Shown here: positions 49,283-57,936 of the stretch, piece by piece | How the letters are laid out: the number at the start of each line of letters is the position of its first letter | Numbering within the stretch: position 1 is the first letter of the stretch | Assembly: GCA_937871585.1 (NCBI GenBank) | Contig: CALMPJ010000038.1 | Coordinates: 43,145-107,144, forward strand | Direction of reading: 5' to 3' | DNA from: an uncultured Acidobacteriota bacterium | GTDB lineage: Bacteria > Acidobacteriota > Blastocatellia > Pyrinomonadales > Pyrinomonadaceae | Length of the DNA stretch: 64,000 nt | Program-made: the position numbers and the translations under genes | Notes under the pieces: model-generated | Databases searched by the model: none | What the model saw: only the letters and a program-made list of their open reading frames with translations | What the model was told of the DNA's origin: nothing

Positions 49283-50917
49283 ATGTCGAATAAGGGTATT
49301 TTTCGTAAATTTAGCTTCATCGCATTGACGATCGCAATGGCGGCATTGTCGATCACGGCTCAGCCGCCTAAGGGCAATGACAAGCCGAGTCAGGATCCGA
49401 ATGACAAGGTTCGCAACGTCAAGCCTGAGTTAAAGGAAGCGTACAAAAAATGGATCAATCAGGACGTTCTCTACATTATTACTAAAGAAGAGAAACGTGC
49501 GTTCAACGCTTTGGTAACCGACGAAGAGCGAGAGAACTTTATCGAAAATTTCTGGCGCCGCCGCGATCCGAATCCTGATACCGAAGAAAACGAATACCGC
49601 GAAGAGTTTTACGAACGTATTGCCTATGCCAATGAGCATTTCACTTCGGGCATTCCGGGTTGGCGAACCGACCGTGGCAAAGTTTACATCGCTTGGGGCA
49701 AGCCTGATTCGATCGAATCACATCCTTCGGGCGGTGCGTATGATCGACCGACTTGGGAAGGCGGCGGTTCTACGACGACATATCCGTTCGAAGTTTGGTT
49801 CTATCGTCACCTTGATGACGTAGGCGACGGACTTGAGATCGAATTTGTCGATCCGACCGGAACCGGTGAATATCGAATGGCCCGAAATGCACAGGAAAAA
49901 GATGCGCTCAGAACCGTTCCCGGTGCCGGCATGACTACGAATGAGCAGCTCGGCATCTCTGACCAAGGCGACCGTATCAATGGAACTGCTGCTACCTATC
50001 AACGTGAGCAGGATTCGCCATTCCGTCGTTTGGAGATCCAGTCGGCGTTGTCGCGACCGCCTGCGGTGAAGTTCAGTGATCTGCAAAGTTCGCTAACCGA
50101 TTCGCCTGTTATAGATACAAATCCGATCGAGTTCGATCTTCGGGTCGATTTCTTTCGCCAGTCGGACGAAAAGGTCGTAACGACGTTTACAGTTCAGGCA
50201 AGCAATAAAGAACTTACGTTCGATCCTGTTGGTGGTCTTGAGACCGCGAAGATGAACATTTTCGGTCGTATTACGGCAGTTTCGGGTAAGCGTTCGGGTA
50301 TCTTCGAAGAATCAGTTACGACCAACGCGACGTCTGAAGAACTTGCTGAGGCTCGCGAACGTAAATCTGTTTATCAAAAGGCGATCGCTCTAACACCGGG
50401 AACATATAAGGTTGACGTTGTTGTTCGCGATGTCAGCACTGGCAAGAAAGGCATCCGGAATGTCGGTTTTACGGTGCCGCGTTACGATGAAAAAAAGCTT
50501 TCGACATCTTCGTTGGTATTGACATCGAAGCTCCGTACGACCGACGAACGTGACATCGGTCAGATGTTCGTGATCGGAAATGCAAAGGTGATACCGAACC
50601 TAAGCAGCGAATACAAGCAGGGGCAAGAGGTCGGTATATATTTGCAGATCTACAACGCCGAGATTGATCAGACGACCTTACGTCCGGCGGTCGATGTCGA
50701 GTACATCCTAATGCGTGGCGGCAAAGAGGTTTTTCGTCAAACCGAGGATTGGTCAGGCCTGAGCGATTCAGGCCAACGATTGACGATAGCACGCCTATTG
50801 CCGACCACGAACGTTCCGCTCGGCGATTACGACATCAAGATCAACATTAAGGACCGAGTCCGTGCCGAAGGTCAGCAGGCCATCAAGGTCGAAGGCAAGT
50901 TTTCGGTTACAAAATAG
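49283..50917 (+). CDS. Secreted GWxTD domain-containing protein
   Basis: The 544-residue protein has a signal peptide (FSFIALTIAMAALSITAQ), then a GWxTD domain with EEKRAFNALVTDEERENFIE, FWRRRDPNPDTEENEYREEF and GIPGWRTDRGKVYIAWGKPD followed by SIESHPSG. These proteins are characteristic of Acidobacteria and related phyla and have no defined function. I chose the ATG at 49283, eight bases after GGAG, rather than the TTG at 49277. The second half is a beta-rich domain with PRYDEKKLSTSSLVLTSKLR. Confidence 0.88.
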   Translation: MSNKGIFRKFSFIALTIAMAALSITAQPPKGNDKPSQDPNDKVRNVKPELKEAYKKWINQDVLYIITKEEKRAFNALVTDEERENFIENFWRRRDPNPDTEENEYREEFYERIAYANEHFTSGIPGWRTDRGKVYIAWGKPDSIESHPSGGAYDRPTWEGGGSTTTYPFEVWFYRHLDDVGDGLEIEFVDPTGTGEYRMARNAQEKDALRTVPGAGMTTNEQLGISDQGDRINGTAATYQREQDSPFRRLEIQSALSRPPAVKFSDLQSSLTDSPVIDTNPIEFDLRVDFFRQSDEKVVTTFTVQASNKELTFDPVGGLETAKMNIFGRITAVSGKRSGIFEESVTTNATSEELAEARERKSVYQKAIALTPGTYKVDVVVRDVSTGKKGIRNVGFTVPRYDEKKLSTSSLVLTSKLRTTDERDIGQMFVIGNAKVIPNLSSEYKQGQEVGIYLQIYNAEIDQTTLRPAVDVEYILMRGGKEVFRQTEDWSGLSDSGQRLTIARLLPTTNVPLGDYDIKINIKDRVRAEGQQAIKVEGKFSVTK

Positions 50918-50936
50918 AATCTTGTCAAAATCAGAT

Positions 50937-50965
50937 AAGGGCGGCATCATTTTGGTGCCGCCTTT
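50937..50965. terminator. Bidirectional terminator between the GWxTD gene and the lipoprotein gene
   Basis: The stem AAGGGCGGCA/TGCCGCCTTT with a loop of about nine bases is followed by ATTTTTTG on the plus strand. The stop of the convergent lipoprotein gene (50964) lies inside its right arm. Confidence 0.85.
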
Positions 50966-51908
50966 ATTTTTTGCGGGTAAGTTGGAGTACAGCACTTTTC
51001 GAGCCTTCCGACGTAAGGAAAAGAGAATTGCCGTCTGCCGCATAGGCAACAGATTCGCCGATATTCCGATCACCGACGGTTTGCGTCACGGGTGTCGCGG
51101 TGAAAAAGTTGTCAGCCGTCACACCGCCGACAAGTTTAAACTCGTAGATCGCCGAATAATCGCAAAGCACAAGCCGGTCGCCGTTTGGCGAAATATCGCC
51201 GCCGGTCACCGAACCGTTCGGTACCGCCGGCAACGCGATCTCGCCGAGTTTCTCCGCGACCGAAGTTCCTTTGATCAACTTAAATACACGAGCCGGACCG
51301 CTAAAACGCTTTGTGACGATATAGATATTGCCCGTTTTCGGATCAACGAGCAGAGTTTCGGCGTTGTGCTTGCCATCAGGATATGTGAATCGGATAGATT
51401 CGGGGTTTTGCGTGTTATTGGAATAATGTTTTGAGCTTTGTTTTGCGGTTGGCGTAATCAAAGGTTCTTCGACCTTATAAATGATATAGTAGTCGCGTTT
51501 TGCGCCGTTGTCGCCAATATCGCCGATATAGATGTGACACTTGCCGTTGCTGTCACGCGTTGAAGCGATATCTTCCCAATCGTAGTTTGTTGCAGACGGC
51601 ACGCGCCACGTCCCCAGCTTTTCGCCCTTCGGCCCGATAGCGAAAATAAACGCGTCATCGCCCGAATCATTATGCGTCCAGTAAACACCAGTCTGGCATT
51701 TCGATGCTGCGATACCGCTGCTTTCGGTGATCTCAGCGTCTTCGAGACTACCAACCGTGACTGCGTCCGTGTATGGAGAATCGTCTTTCTGTCCATTCTT
51801 TTTCGCAACCGAATTGGAACAACTGCCCAATGCAATTACGTATAAACACACGAATATGACAAACGCGGTAAATTTAGCTATATTCAAAGGCGGCATATCC
51901 AAGTTCAA
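50964..51908 (-). CDS. Putative lipoprotein with beta-propeller-like body
   Basis: The 314-residue protein has a lipoprotein signal (FTAFVIFVCLYVIALGSC, lipid-modified cysteine near residue 30). The mature part has repeated strands typical of a propeller, such as SSGIAASKCQTGVYWTHNDS, DWEDIASTRDSNGKCHIYIG, DIGDNGAKRDYYIIYKVEEP and ETLLVDPKTGNIYIVTKRF, ending with NIGESVAYAADGNSLFLTSE. I recall similar periplasmic proteins with WTHNDSG and DWED motifs but no known function. It diverges from speH with a 60-base gap. Confidence 0.75.
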   Translation of the reverse strand: MNLDMPPLNIAKFTAFVIFVCLYVIALGSCSNSVAKKNGQKDDSPYTDAVTVGSLEDAEITESSGIAASKCQTGVYWTHNDSGDDAFIFAIGPKGEKLGTWRVPSATNYDWEDIASTRDSNGKCHIYIGDIGDNGAKRDYYIIYKVEEPLITPTAKQSSKHYSNNTQNPESIRFTYPDGKHNAETLLVDPKTGNIYIVTKRFSGPARVFKLIKGTSVAEKLGEIALPAVPNGSVTGGDISPNGDRLVLCDYSAIYEFKLVGGVTADNFFTATPVTQTVGDRNIGESVAYAADGNSLFLTSEGSKSAVLQLTRKK

Positions 51909-51968
51909 CTATAACGTACACAGTTGCCGTAATGTTCGCACTGCTTGTATGTTTCCAGATTTAGCACG

Positions 51969-52346
51969 ATGATCGTTGGAACTGAATGGCTGATCGAAGC
52001 AAGCGGATGCGACGCTGCGTCTCTGCGCGATGAATCGCTGATCCGCGGCGTCCTTAAGTCTGTCATCGCAGACCTCGGACTCAAAGCCGTCGGCAGCGTT
52101 TGGCACAAGTTTCCGGGCGAAGCCGGCGTAACCGGAATGATCGCTCTGACCGAATCACATCTTGCGTGTCACACGTATCCTGAACATGGCATCGCAACGT
52201 TCAATCTGTACTGTTGCCGATCTCGGCCTGAATGGAATTGGAATGAACGGCTAGTCGAATTACTTGAAGCTACAAACGTAAATGTTTGCAAGATCGAGCG
52301 CGGTTCGAGCGAAGTTCAGACGGCGACAGCGGGAGGTGCGGAATGA
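51969..52346 (+). CDS. speH: S-adenosylmethionine decarboxylase proenzyme (SpeH type)
   Basis: The 125-residue proenzyme cleaves itself at the serine in LTESHLACHTYPEHG to form the pyruvoyl group, and provides decarboxylated SAM as aminopropyl donor. The start MIVGTEWLIEASGCDAASLR and the cysteine in FNLYCCRSRPEW fit the class 1B prokaryotic enzyme. I chose the ATG at 51969 over a TTG at 51945. Its stop overlaps the start of the DUF4178 gene (ATGA), so it opens a coupled operon with an aminopropyltransferase. Confidence 0.93.
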   Translation: MIVGTEWLIEASGCDAASLRDESLIRGVLKSVIADLGLKAVGSVWHKFPGEAGVTGMIALTESHLACHTYPEHGIATFNLYCCRSRPEWNWNERLVELLEATNVNVCKIERGSSEVQTATAGGAE

Positions 52347-54286
52347 GTGTTCTCAAAACAAGCTGCCCTTCGTGTGCCGGACCGGTTGAGTTTACGGCCG
52401 GTTCGAGCGTCGTCGTCATTTGTCCATTTTGCCGCTCGGCTGTTGCCCGCACCGACCGAGGTTTCGAAGACCTTGGAAAGATCTCTGAAGTAGTTCAGTC
52501 CGAATCTCCACTTAAACTTGGCCTAAAGGGCGAGTATAAAGGCTCGCGATTTGAGTTGACGGGCCGAGCACAACTGCGGCACGAGCTTGGCGGCACTTGG
52601 GACGAGTGGTACGCGACATTCTCGAACGGCTGGGTCGGTTGGCTCGCCGAGGCACAAGGACGTTTCTACATGACGTTCTACCAGCCGATGCCAGAGGGCA
52701 CGGCCCTGCCGTCGATCGAAGGCCTACAGCTAGGCCAAACCGTACCGGAGATTCCAAGCGAAGTCCCGCTGATGGTTCAGGAGAAAGGTAACGGAACCTA
52801 CGCTGCTGCCGAGGGCGAGATACCGTACAAACTAACGCCCGGCGAACAGTTTGGTTACGCCGACCTTGCCGGAAAGAACAATGCATTCGCGACGATCGAC
52901 TACAGCATGTCGCCGCCGTGGGTCTTTATCGGCAACATGGTCACGCTCGAAGAGATCGGTCTCGGCGACGCTCGTCCGGTTCAACGCGAGGCTCGTACGG
53001 TTGCCTCCGCATCGATGGGCTGCCCGAATTGCGGCGGGCCATTGGAATTGAGCGTTCCTGATAAGACCGAGCGTGTTACTTGCCCAAACTGCGATTCGCT
53101 GCTCGACGTTAACCAAGGCAGCCTGACATTTCTCAAGACACTTGCTCCGCGTCCTGATCAGCCCGATTTTGTGGCACCGATCGGTGCCGAGGGCGTGTTT
53201 CCCGGCGATGTGAAGTTCAAGATCATTGGTGCAACGGTCCGAAGCGTCACCTTCGACGGCATCAAATATTATTGGCACGAGTATCTGCTCTACAATCCGA
53301 TGGTCGGATTCCGATGGCTTGTACATTCCGATAATCACTGGAATTTTGTCGAGCCCGTAAATCCTGCGGACATCGAAATGCCGCCATACATCGGCAAGAG
53401 CGCCGTCGCGAAATACAACGGCACCAGCTTTAAGGTGTTCCAAGATGCCAATGCAACGGTCGAATATGTAAAGGGCGAATTCTACTGGCGTGTCGAACAG
53501 GGCGAGACCGTCCGTGCTGTAGATTTTGTAGCGGCCCCACTGATGTTGTCTCAAGAAACATCCGCGGGCGAGATGAATTGGTCTGTCGGCACATATATGC
53601 CGGTTGCGGACGTTGAAAAGATCTTCGGCGTCACCGATCTGCCAAAGCCATGGGGCGTTGGACCAAATCAGCCATTTAGCGGAAGTTTCTATTACACTTG
53701 GGGGCTTTTGCCTCTATTAGCGTTGTTTGTTGTTGCGGTGATCATGCTGCCGATCGGCGGAACAACGAAAACTGTCACAAGCCAGGAATTAATTCTGCCG
53801 CCGTCAACAGGTGACAAAGTTCCGCAAGTCGTCTTTAGCCAGCCGTTCGACCTCAAGGGAAATAGCAATGTTCGAATTACAGCCGGAGCGAATGTTGATA
53901 ACAGCTGGGCCGATCTCGACGTTGATCTTATCAACGACAAAAATGACGAGGTTGAATCGGTAAACGTGCCGGTTGAATACTACTCAGGCAGCGACAGCGA
54001 CGGAGCTTGGACCGAAGGCTCCAAATCGACCGATGCGACTATCTCGTCATTGCCCGGCGGAAAGTATACTTTGCGTGTCGAGGGAACTTGGCAGAATTGG
54101 CAAGCTCAGATGCCGGTTTCGGTCAAGGTCGAGCAAGGCGTGAATCGCGGCGTAAATTTCTGCTGTGCGATTTTTGTGTTGCTGCTTATTCCCGGATTCA
54201 ACTTGATCCGAAAACTTACGTTCGAGTCAGGCCGTTGGAAAGATAGTATGTTCGGTTCGACTGATTCGTCCGATGATGACGAATAG
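52343..54286 (+). CDS. DUF4178 protein with two zinc ribbons and C-terminal membrane segments
   Basis: The 647-residue protein starts with a zinc ribbon (C8-P-S-C11, C27-P-F-C30), then a first DUF4178-type beta domain with GEYKGSRFELTGRAQLRHEL and WDEWYATFSNGWVGWLAEAQ, a second zinc ribbon near residues 226-250 (CPNCGGPLELSV and VTCPNCDSLLDV), a second domain of the same type (FKIIGATVRSVTFDGIKYYW, EYLLYNPMVGFRWLVHSDNH), and two membrane helices near 450-472 and 603-625. The part between the helices (about 130 residues) is outside the cytoplasm. The start at 52343 has GGGAGG upstream. The function is unknown; the domain is repeatedly found with DUF350 and polyamine genes. Confidence 0.88.
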   Translation: MSVLKTSCPSCAGPVEFTAGSSVVVICPFCRSAVARTDRGFEDLGKISEVVQSESPLKLGLKGEYKGSRFELTGRAQLRHELGGTWDEWYATFSNGWVGWLAEAQGRFYMTFYQPMPEGTALPSIEGLQLGQTVPEIPSEVPLMVQEKGNGTYAAAEGEIPYKLTPGEQFGYADLAGKNNAFATIDYSMSPPWVFIGNMVTLEEIGLGDARPVQREARTVASASMGCPNCGGPLELSVPDKTERVTCPNCDSLLDVNQGSLTFLKTLAPRPDQPDFVAPIGAEGVFPGDVKFKIIGATVRSVTFDGIKYYWHEYLLYNPMVGFRWLVHSDNHWNFVEPVNPADIEMPPYIGKSAVAKYNGTSFKVFQDANATVEYVKGEFYWRVEQGETVRAVDFVAAPLMLSQETSAGEMNWSVGTYMPVADVEKIFGVTDLPKPWGVGPNQPFSGSFYYTWGLLPLLALFVVAVIMLPIGGTTKTVTSQELILPPSTGDKVPQVVFSQPFDLKGNSNVRITAGANVDNSWADLDVDLINDKNDEVESVNVPVEYYSGSDSDGAWTEGSKSTDATISSLPGGKYTLRVEGTWQNWQAQMPVSVKVEQGVNRGVNFCCAIFVLLLIPGFNLIRKLTFESGRWKDSMFGSTDSSDDDE

Positions 54287-54295
54287 GAAGTTATT

Positions 54296-54445
54296 ATGTT
54301 GAAGAAACTCTATATGGTTTTTGGCGCCGGTGTGCTGGTATTTTACTCGGCGTCGTCATGGTTTGGTTGGGAAATGGCCAATTCCGGCAGTAAATCGCGT
54401 ATGGGAGTGCCGTTCTTTTATTCAGGATTTCGTGGAGGAAAATAA
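54296..54445 (+). CDS. 49-residue membrane peptide in the DUF4178-DUF350 operon
   Basis: A short frame, easily overlooked, starts at an ATG at 54296 after GGAAG. It encodes one hydrophobic segment (LYMVFGAGVLVFYSASSWFG) followed by a tail with GKSRMG-like basic residues and an aromatic/glycine end (PFFYSGFRGGK). It lies nine bases after the DUF4178 stop and its stop codon TAA overlaps the DUF350 start (TAATG), so it is embedded in the coupled operon. I do not know a family name. Confidence 0.7.
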   Translation: MLKKLYMVFGAGVLVFYSASSWFGWEMANSGSKSRMGVPFFYSGFRGGK

Positions 54446-54705
54446 TGTCTAGTCTAGCTTTTCTTGCCCCTTTCCTTGGCATGATCGTCAAGATGGAAGA
54501 CCTGCTGCCGGTGATCACAACCGCAGTTATCTTTGTAGCGATCGGTCTGATCGTGTTTGCGATCGCATTTATTATCGTAGTTTATGTTTCGCCGTTCTCG
54601 GTCAAAAAAGAGATCGAAGAAGATCAAAATACGGCGCTTGCGATCATCATTGGTTCGTTGATCATCGGCATCGCGATCATAATCGCTTCAGCCATAAACG
54701 GATAA
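54445..54705 (+). CDS. DUF350 family membrane protein (YjfL-like)
   Basis: The 86-residue protein has two membrane helices. The second, with the preceding acidic motif EIEEDQNTALAIIIGSLIIG and the end IAIIIASAI, is the DUF350 hallmark. Most family members have two tandem copies of this unit, here there is one. DUF350 proteins are found with DUF4178, YjfC-like amidoligases and polyamine genes in several phyla; their biochemical role is not known. Translation is coupled to the peptide gene before it. Confidence 0.88.
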   Translation: MSSLAFLAPFLGMIVKMEDLLPVITTAVIFVAIGLIVFAIAFIIVVYVSPFSVKKEIEEDQNTALAIIIGSLIIGIAIIIASAING

Positions 54706-54723
54706 CATCCGTATTCAAATAGA

Positions 54724-54768
54724 AACGGCAGGATAGGTAGGCGAAGTTGCTGTATCAAGCCTGCCGTT
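54724..54768 (+). terminator. Hairpin between the DUF350 gene and speE (attenuator-like)
   Basis: The stem AACGGCAGG/CCTGCCGTT encloses a 27-base loop and is followed by CCTTTG. It lies 20 bases after the DUF350 stop and 25 bases before speE. A weak T run suggests a partial terminator or an mRNA-processing structure that lowers expression of the downstream part. Confidence 0.45.
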
Positions 54769-54793
54769 CCTTTGTCGCCTGTTTGAAAGTCGG

Positions 54794-56320
54794 ATGAGAC
54801 GCCCTTCACTACTTTTTCTCAACGTAATAATCATTGCGACCTGCGGCCTGATCTATGAGCTGCTGGCCGCAACCGTTTCGTCATACGTTCTTGGCGATTC
54901 GGTTACTCAGTTCTCACTAATAATCGGCGTTTATCTCTCGGCGATGGGTGTCGGGTCGTACCTCTCGCGGTTTATCGACAAGAATGTTGCGGAAAGATTT
55001 ATCGACATCGAACTTGCTGTCGCAATTGTCGGCGGTCTGTCGGCACCGCTACTGTTTCTTTCATTCGCGTACCTTTCCTATTTCGGTATAGTTCTCTACA
55101 CATTGGTCTTTGTTGTGGGCACGCTTGTCGGCCTTGAGATTCCACTGCTGATGCGGATCTTGAAAGATAAACTAGAGTTCAAAGAGCTTGTTTCACGTGT
55201 GCTCGCCTTGGACTACGCCGGAGCATTAGTGGCATCGCTGTTGTTTCCGATCTTTCTAGTTCCTCGGCTTGGACTCAATCGAACTTCCCTCGTTTTCGGC
55301 TTATTGAATGCCGGCGTCGGCCTCTGGGCGACATGGCTTCTCGAACCGCTTCTCGGAAAACGCAGCATTGTTTTGCTTCGCGTTAAAGGCTTCATCGTGG
55401 TCGTTATCCTAGCGATCGCCTTGATCAAAGCCGACAGTTTGACCACACTTGCCGAAGACGGCCTGTTCGTCGACAACATCATCTACGCCAAAAGTTCGCA
55501 GTATCAACGCATCGTCGTTACGAAAGGCAAGATCGGCTATTCGCTTTTTCTAAACGGCAATCTTCAATTCAATTCGTTCGACGAATATCGCTACCATGAA
55601 GCGTTAGTTCATCCGGCGTTTGCCGCATTCAATGGCGACGCGAAACGCGTACTGATACTTGGCGGCGGCGACGGCCTCGCGGCTCGCGAAGTTTTAAAGC
55701 ATAAATCGGTCGAACACATTCAGCTTGTGGATCTCGACCCTGCAATGACGCAAGTCGCATATGCAGTACCGGCTCTTGGCGAACTAAACAAACATTCGTT
55801 CGACGATCAGCGAGTACATGTGACCAATGGCGATGCTTTCGTTTGGCTCGACAGTGTGGCGACCGAGCCGTTTGACGTCGTAATAATTGACTTTCCGGAT
55901 CCGAACAATTTCGCCTTGGGAAAGCTTTATACAACGCGGTTCTATAATCTGCTCAAACAGAAACTTCGTCCGGATTCCGCGATCGTTATCCAAACAACCT
56001 CACCGCTCATCGCCCGAAACTCATTCTGGTGCGTGATGAAAACACTCGAAGCCAGTGGCTACACCGTCAAACCATTTCAGACCACAGTTCCGAGCTTTGG
56101 CATTTGGGGCTACGCATTGGCAAAGCTTCAGCCCTTTGAAACGCCAACGAAACCACCTGAGAATGTAGAACTTCGGTTTTTAAACGACGCTACATTTGCG
56201 TCGCTATTTGAGTTTCCCGCGGACACTTCACGGCCTGAAACTGACGTTGAGATCAATCGCTTAGATAATCAGGCTCTGGTACGTTACTACGAATCCGAGT
56301 GGAGGCTCTTTGAGCATTGA
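54794..56320 (+). CDS. speE: Polyamine aminopropyltransferase with N-terminal membrane domain
   Basis: The 508-residue protein has about six or seven N-terminal membrane helices (LFLNVIIIATCGLIYELLAA, SLIIGVYLSAMGVGSYLSRF, then GIVLYTLVFVVGTLVGLEIP) and a C-terminal spermidine synthase domain starting near residue 215. The SAM-binding part has VLILGGGDGLAAREVLKHKS and LVDLDPAMTQVAYAV, and the catalytic aspartate region is VVIIDFPDPNNFALGKLYTT. It transfers the aminopropyl group from decarboxylated SAM to an amine. Membrane fusion suggests that the acceptor is membrane-linked or exported, which is inference. Its stop overlaps the next gene (TTGA). Confidence 0.9.
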   Translation: MRRPSLLFLNVIIIATCGLIYELLAATVSSYVLGDSVTQFSLIIGVYLSAMGVGSYLSRFIDKNVAERFIDIELAVAIVGGLSAPLLFLSFAYLSYFGIVLYTLVFVVGTLVGLEIPLLMRILKDKLEFKELVSRVLALDYAGALVASLLFPIFLVPRLGLNRTSLVFGLLNAGVGLWATWLLEPLLGKRSIVLLRVKGFIVVVILAIALIKADSLTTLAEDGLFVDNIIYAKSSQYQRIVVTKGKIGYSLFLNGNLQFNSFDEYRYHEALVHPAFAAFNGDAKRVLILGGGDGLAAREVLKHKSVEHIQLVDLDPAMTQVAYAVPALGELNKHSFDDQRVHVTNGDAFVWLDSVATEPFDVVIIDFPDPNNFALGKLYTTRFYNLLKQKLRPDSAIVIQTTSPLIARNSFWCVMKTLEASGYTVKPFQTTVPSFGIWGYALAKLQPFETPTKPPENVELRFLNDATFASLFEFPADTSRPETDVEINRLDNQALVRYYESEWRLFEH

Positions 56321-57906
56321 TCCTCTCGCGACGCGAATTGCTGACTTTATTTCTCGGCGCACCGCTCGCGGCGGCGGCGTGTCGTGAGAAACCGCGTGTT
56401 TTTCCCGATGGTGAGATCGTGGGCCAATCGGCGGAGCTTGGACACGTGTTGCGGGAGATGCGTTCATTCGAAGTTCCGACGGATAATTGGGAAACGAAGC
56501 AGATCGCAATCATTGGCGGCGGAATTGCGGGGCTATCGGCGGCGTGGAAACTAAAGAACAGCGGCGTTAATGACTTTGTCGTACTTGAATTAGAAAAAGA
56601 AGCCGGAGGTACTTCGTCCAGTACGGCCGGCACGCCTGTTGGTTATCCTTGGGCGGCACATTACCTGCCGGTTCCGTTCAAAGAGAACGCAGACCTGATC
56701 GAGCTGTTGAGCGAAATGTCGTTGCTCGATGGCGTCAATTCGGATGGCGAGCCTGTCGCGAAAGAACAATATCTTTGTCGCGAGCCTGAGGAACGCATCT
56801 TTTACAAAGGCCGTTGGTACGAAGGGCTATACTTGCACGCGGGCGAAAGCGAAGAGGATAAGCGGCAGTACGCCGAGTTTTATCGGCACGTTGATCATTG
56901 GGTCAACTGGCGTGATGCATCGGGCAAGCGGGCGTTCGTACTGCCCGTTGAATCTTGTTCGACCGATACCGAAGTAACGCAACTCGACAGGATCACGTTT
57001 GCCGATTGGCTGACACAAAACGGTCTGACGAGCGAGCGGCTGCGTTGGTATTGCGATTATGCTTGCCGAGACGATTATGGGCTCAAGGTCGATCAGACGT
57101 CGGCTTGGGCGGGACTGTTCTATTTCTGTTCGCGAGTGCGAAAAAGCGGCGTCGAATCTCAGCCGTTCATCACGGTTCCTGAGGGCAATGGGCAATTTGC
57201 AAACTACTTTCTCAGCAAGGTCGGCGAACACGTTCGGCGTTCGCAAATGGTCGTCTCGGTCGTGCCAAATGAGAACGGCGTTGATGTGATAACTCTGCAA
57301 AATGGCGAGCTTCGCGGTATTCGTAGTAAGAAAGTCATCTATTCCGCACCAATATTTACAGCTCCGTACGTCATTCGCGGATTTCAGACTGACGCGACAT
57401 TCAATGCCGCCGCGTTCCAGCACAACGCGTGGTTTGTTGCCAATCTTCAGCTGAAGGATCGGCCAAAACCGCGATTTGCAAAGGACTTTCCAATGGCTTG
57501 GGACAACGTTTTGTATGAAAGCCAGAGCCTTGGCTACGTGACCGCTACTCATCAGAAAGGCATCGACTACGGCCCGACCGTTCTGACGTACTACTATCCG
57601 ATGTGCGAAGACCCAAACGGACGAACGACGCTTTTCAACTACGACTGGAAACAACTCGCCGACGTTTGCCTGACCGATCTCTCACGTGCGCATCCCGATA
57701 TTTACGAACTAACATCACGCATCGACATCATGCGTTGGGGCCACGCCATGATCAGCCCGCGACCAAACTTTATCTGGAGCGGCATCCGCGAGAAAGCCGA
57801 AAAGCCCCACCGCAACATCCATTTCGCCCACACCGACCTCGGCGGCATCGCACTATTCGAAGAAGCGTTCTATCATGGACTGCGAGCGGCGAAAAAAGTT
57901 TCTTGA
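56317..57906 (+). CDS. FAD-dependent amine oxidase-like protein with Tat lipoprotein signal
   Basis: The 529-residue protein starts at a TTG with GGAGG 11 bases upstream. Its signal has a twin-arginine motif (ILSRRELLTLFLGAPLAAAA) followed by cysteine, so it is probably a Tat-exported lipoprotein. The FAD Rossmann motif is QIAIIGGGIAGLSAAWKLKN, with VLELEKEAGGTSSS after it, and the C-terminal FAD part has HRNIHFAHTDLGGIALFEEA. It resembles flavin amine or polyamine oxidases. By context it may oxidise the polyamine product or substrate outside the cytoplasm. Confidence 0.85.
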   Translation: MILSRRELLTLFLGAPLAAAACREKPRVFPDGEIVGQSAELGHVLREMRSFEVPTDNWETKQIAIIGGGIAGLSAAWKLKNSGVNDFVVLELEKEAGGTSSSTAGTPVGYPWAAHYLPVPFKENADLIELLSEMSLLDGVNSDGEPVAKEQYLCREPEERIFYKGRWYEGLYLHAGESEEDKRQYAEFYRHVDHWVNWRDASGKRAFVLPVESCSTDTEVTQLDRITFADWLTQNGLTSERLRWYCDYACRDDYGLKVDQTSAWAGLFYFCSRVRKSGVESQPFITVPEGNGQFANYFLSKVGEHVRRSQMVVSVVPNENGVDVITLQNGELRGIRSKKVIYSAPIFTAPYVIRGFQTDATFNAAAFQHNAWFVANLQLKDRPKPRFAKDFPMAWDNVLYESQSLGYVTATHQKGIDYGPTVLTYYYPMCEDPNGRTTLFNYDWKQLADVCLTDLSRAHPDIYELTSRIDIMRWGHAMISPRPNFIWSGIREKAEKPHRNIHFAHTDLGGIALFEEAFYHGLRAAKKVS

Positions 57907-57930
57907 CGTGCTATCAAAAACTGCTATCAT
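57903..57930 (+). promoter_or_regulatory. Predicted promoter of hicAB
   Basis: TTGACG (57903-57908) and TATCAT (57925-57930) are separated by 16 bases. The hicA ATG lies at 57937, six bases after the -10 box, so transcription would start at or next to the start codon and the mRNA would be leaderless. The -35 box overlaps the stop codon of the flavin oxidase gene. Confidence 0.4.
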
Positions 57931-57936
57931 TCAATT

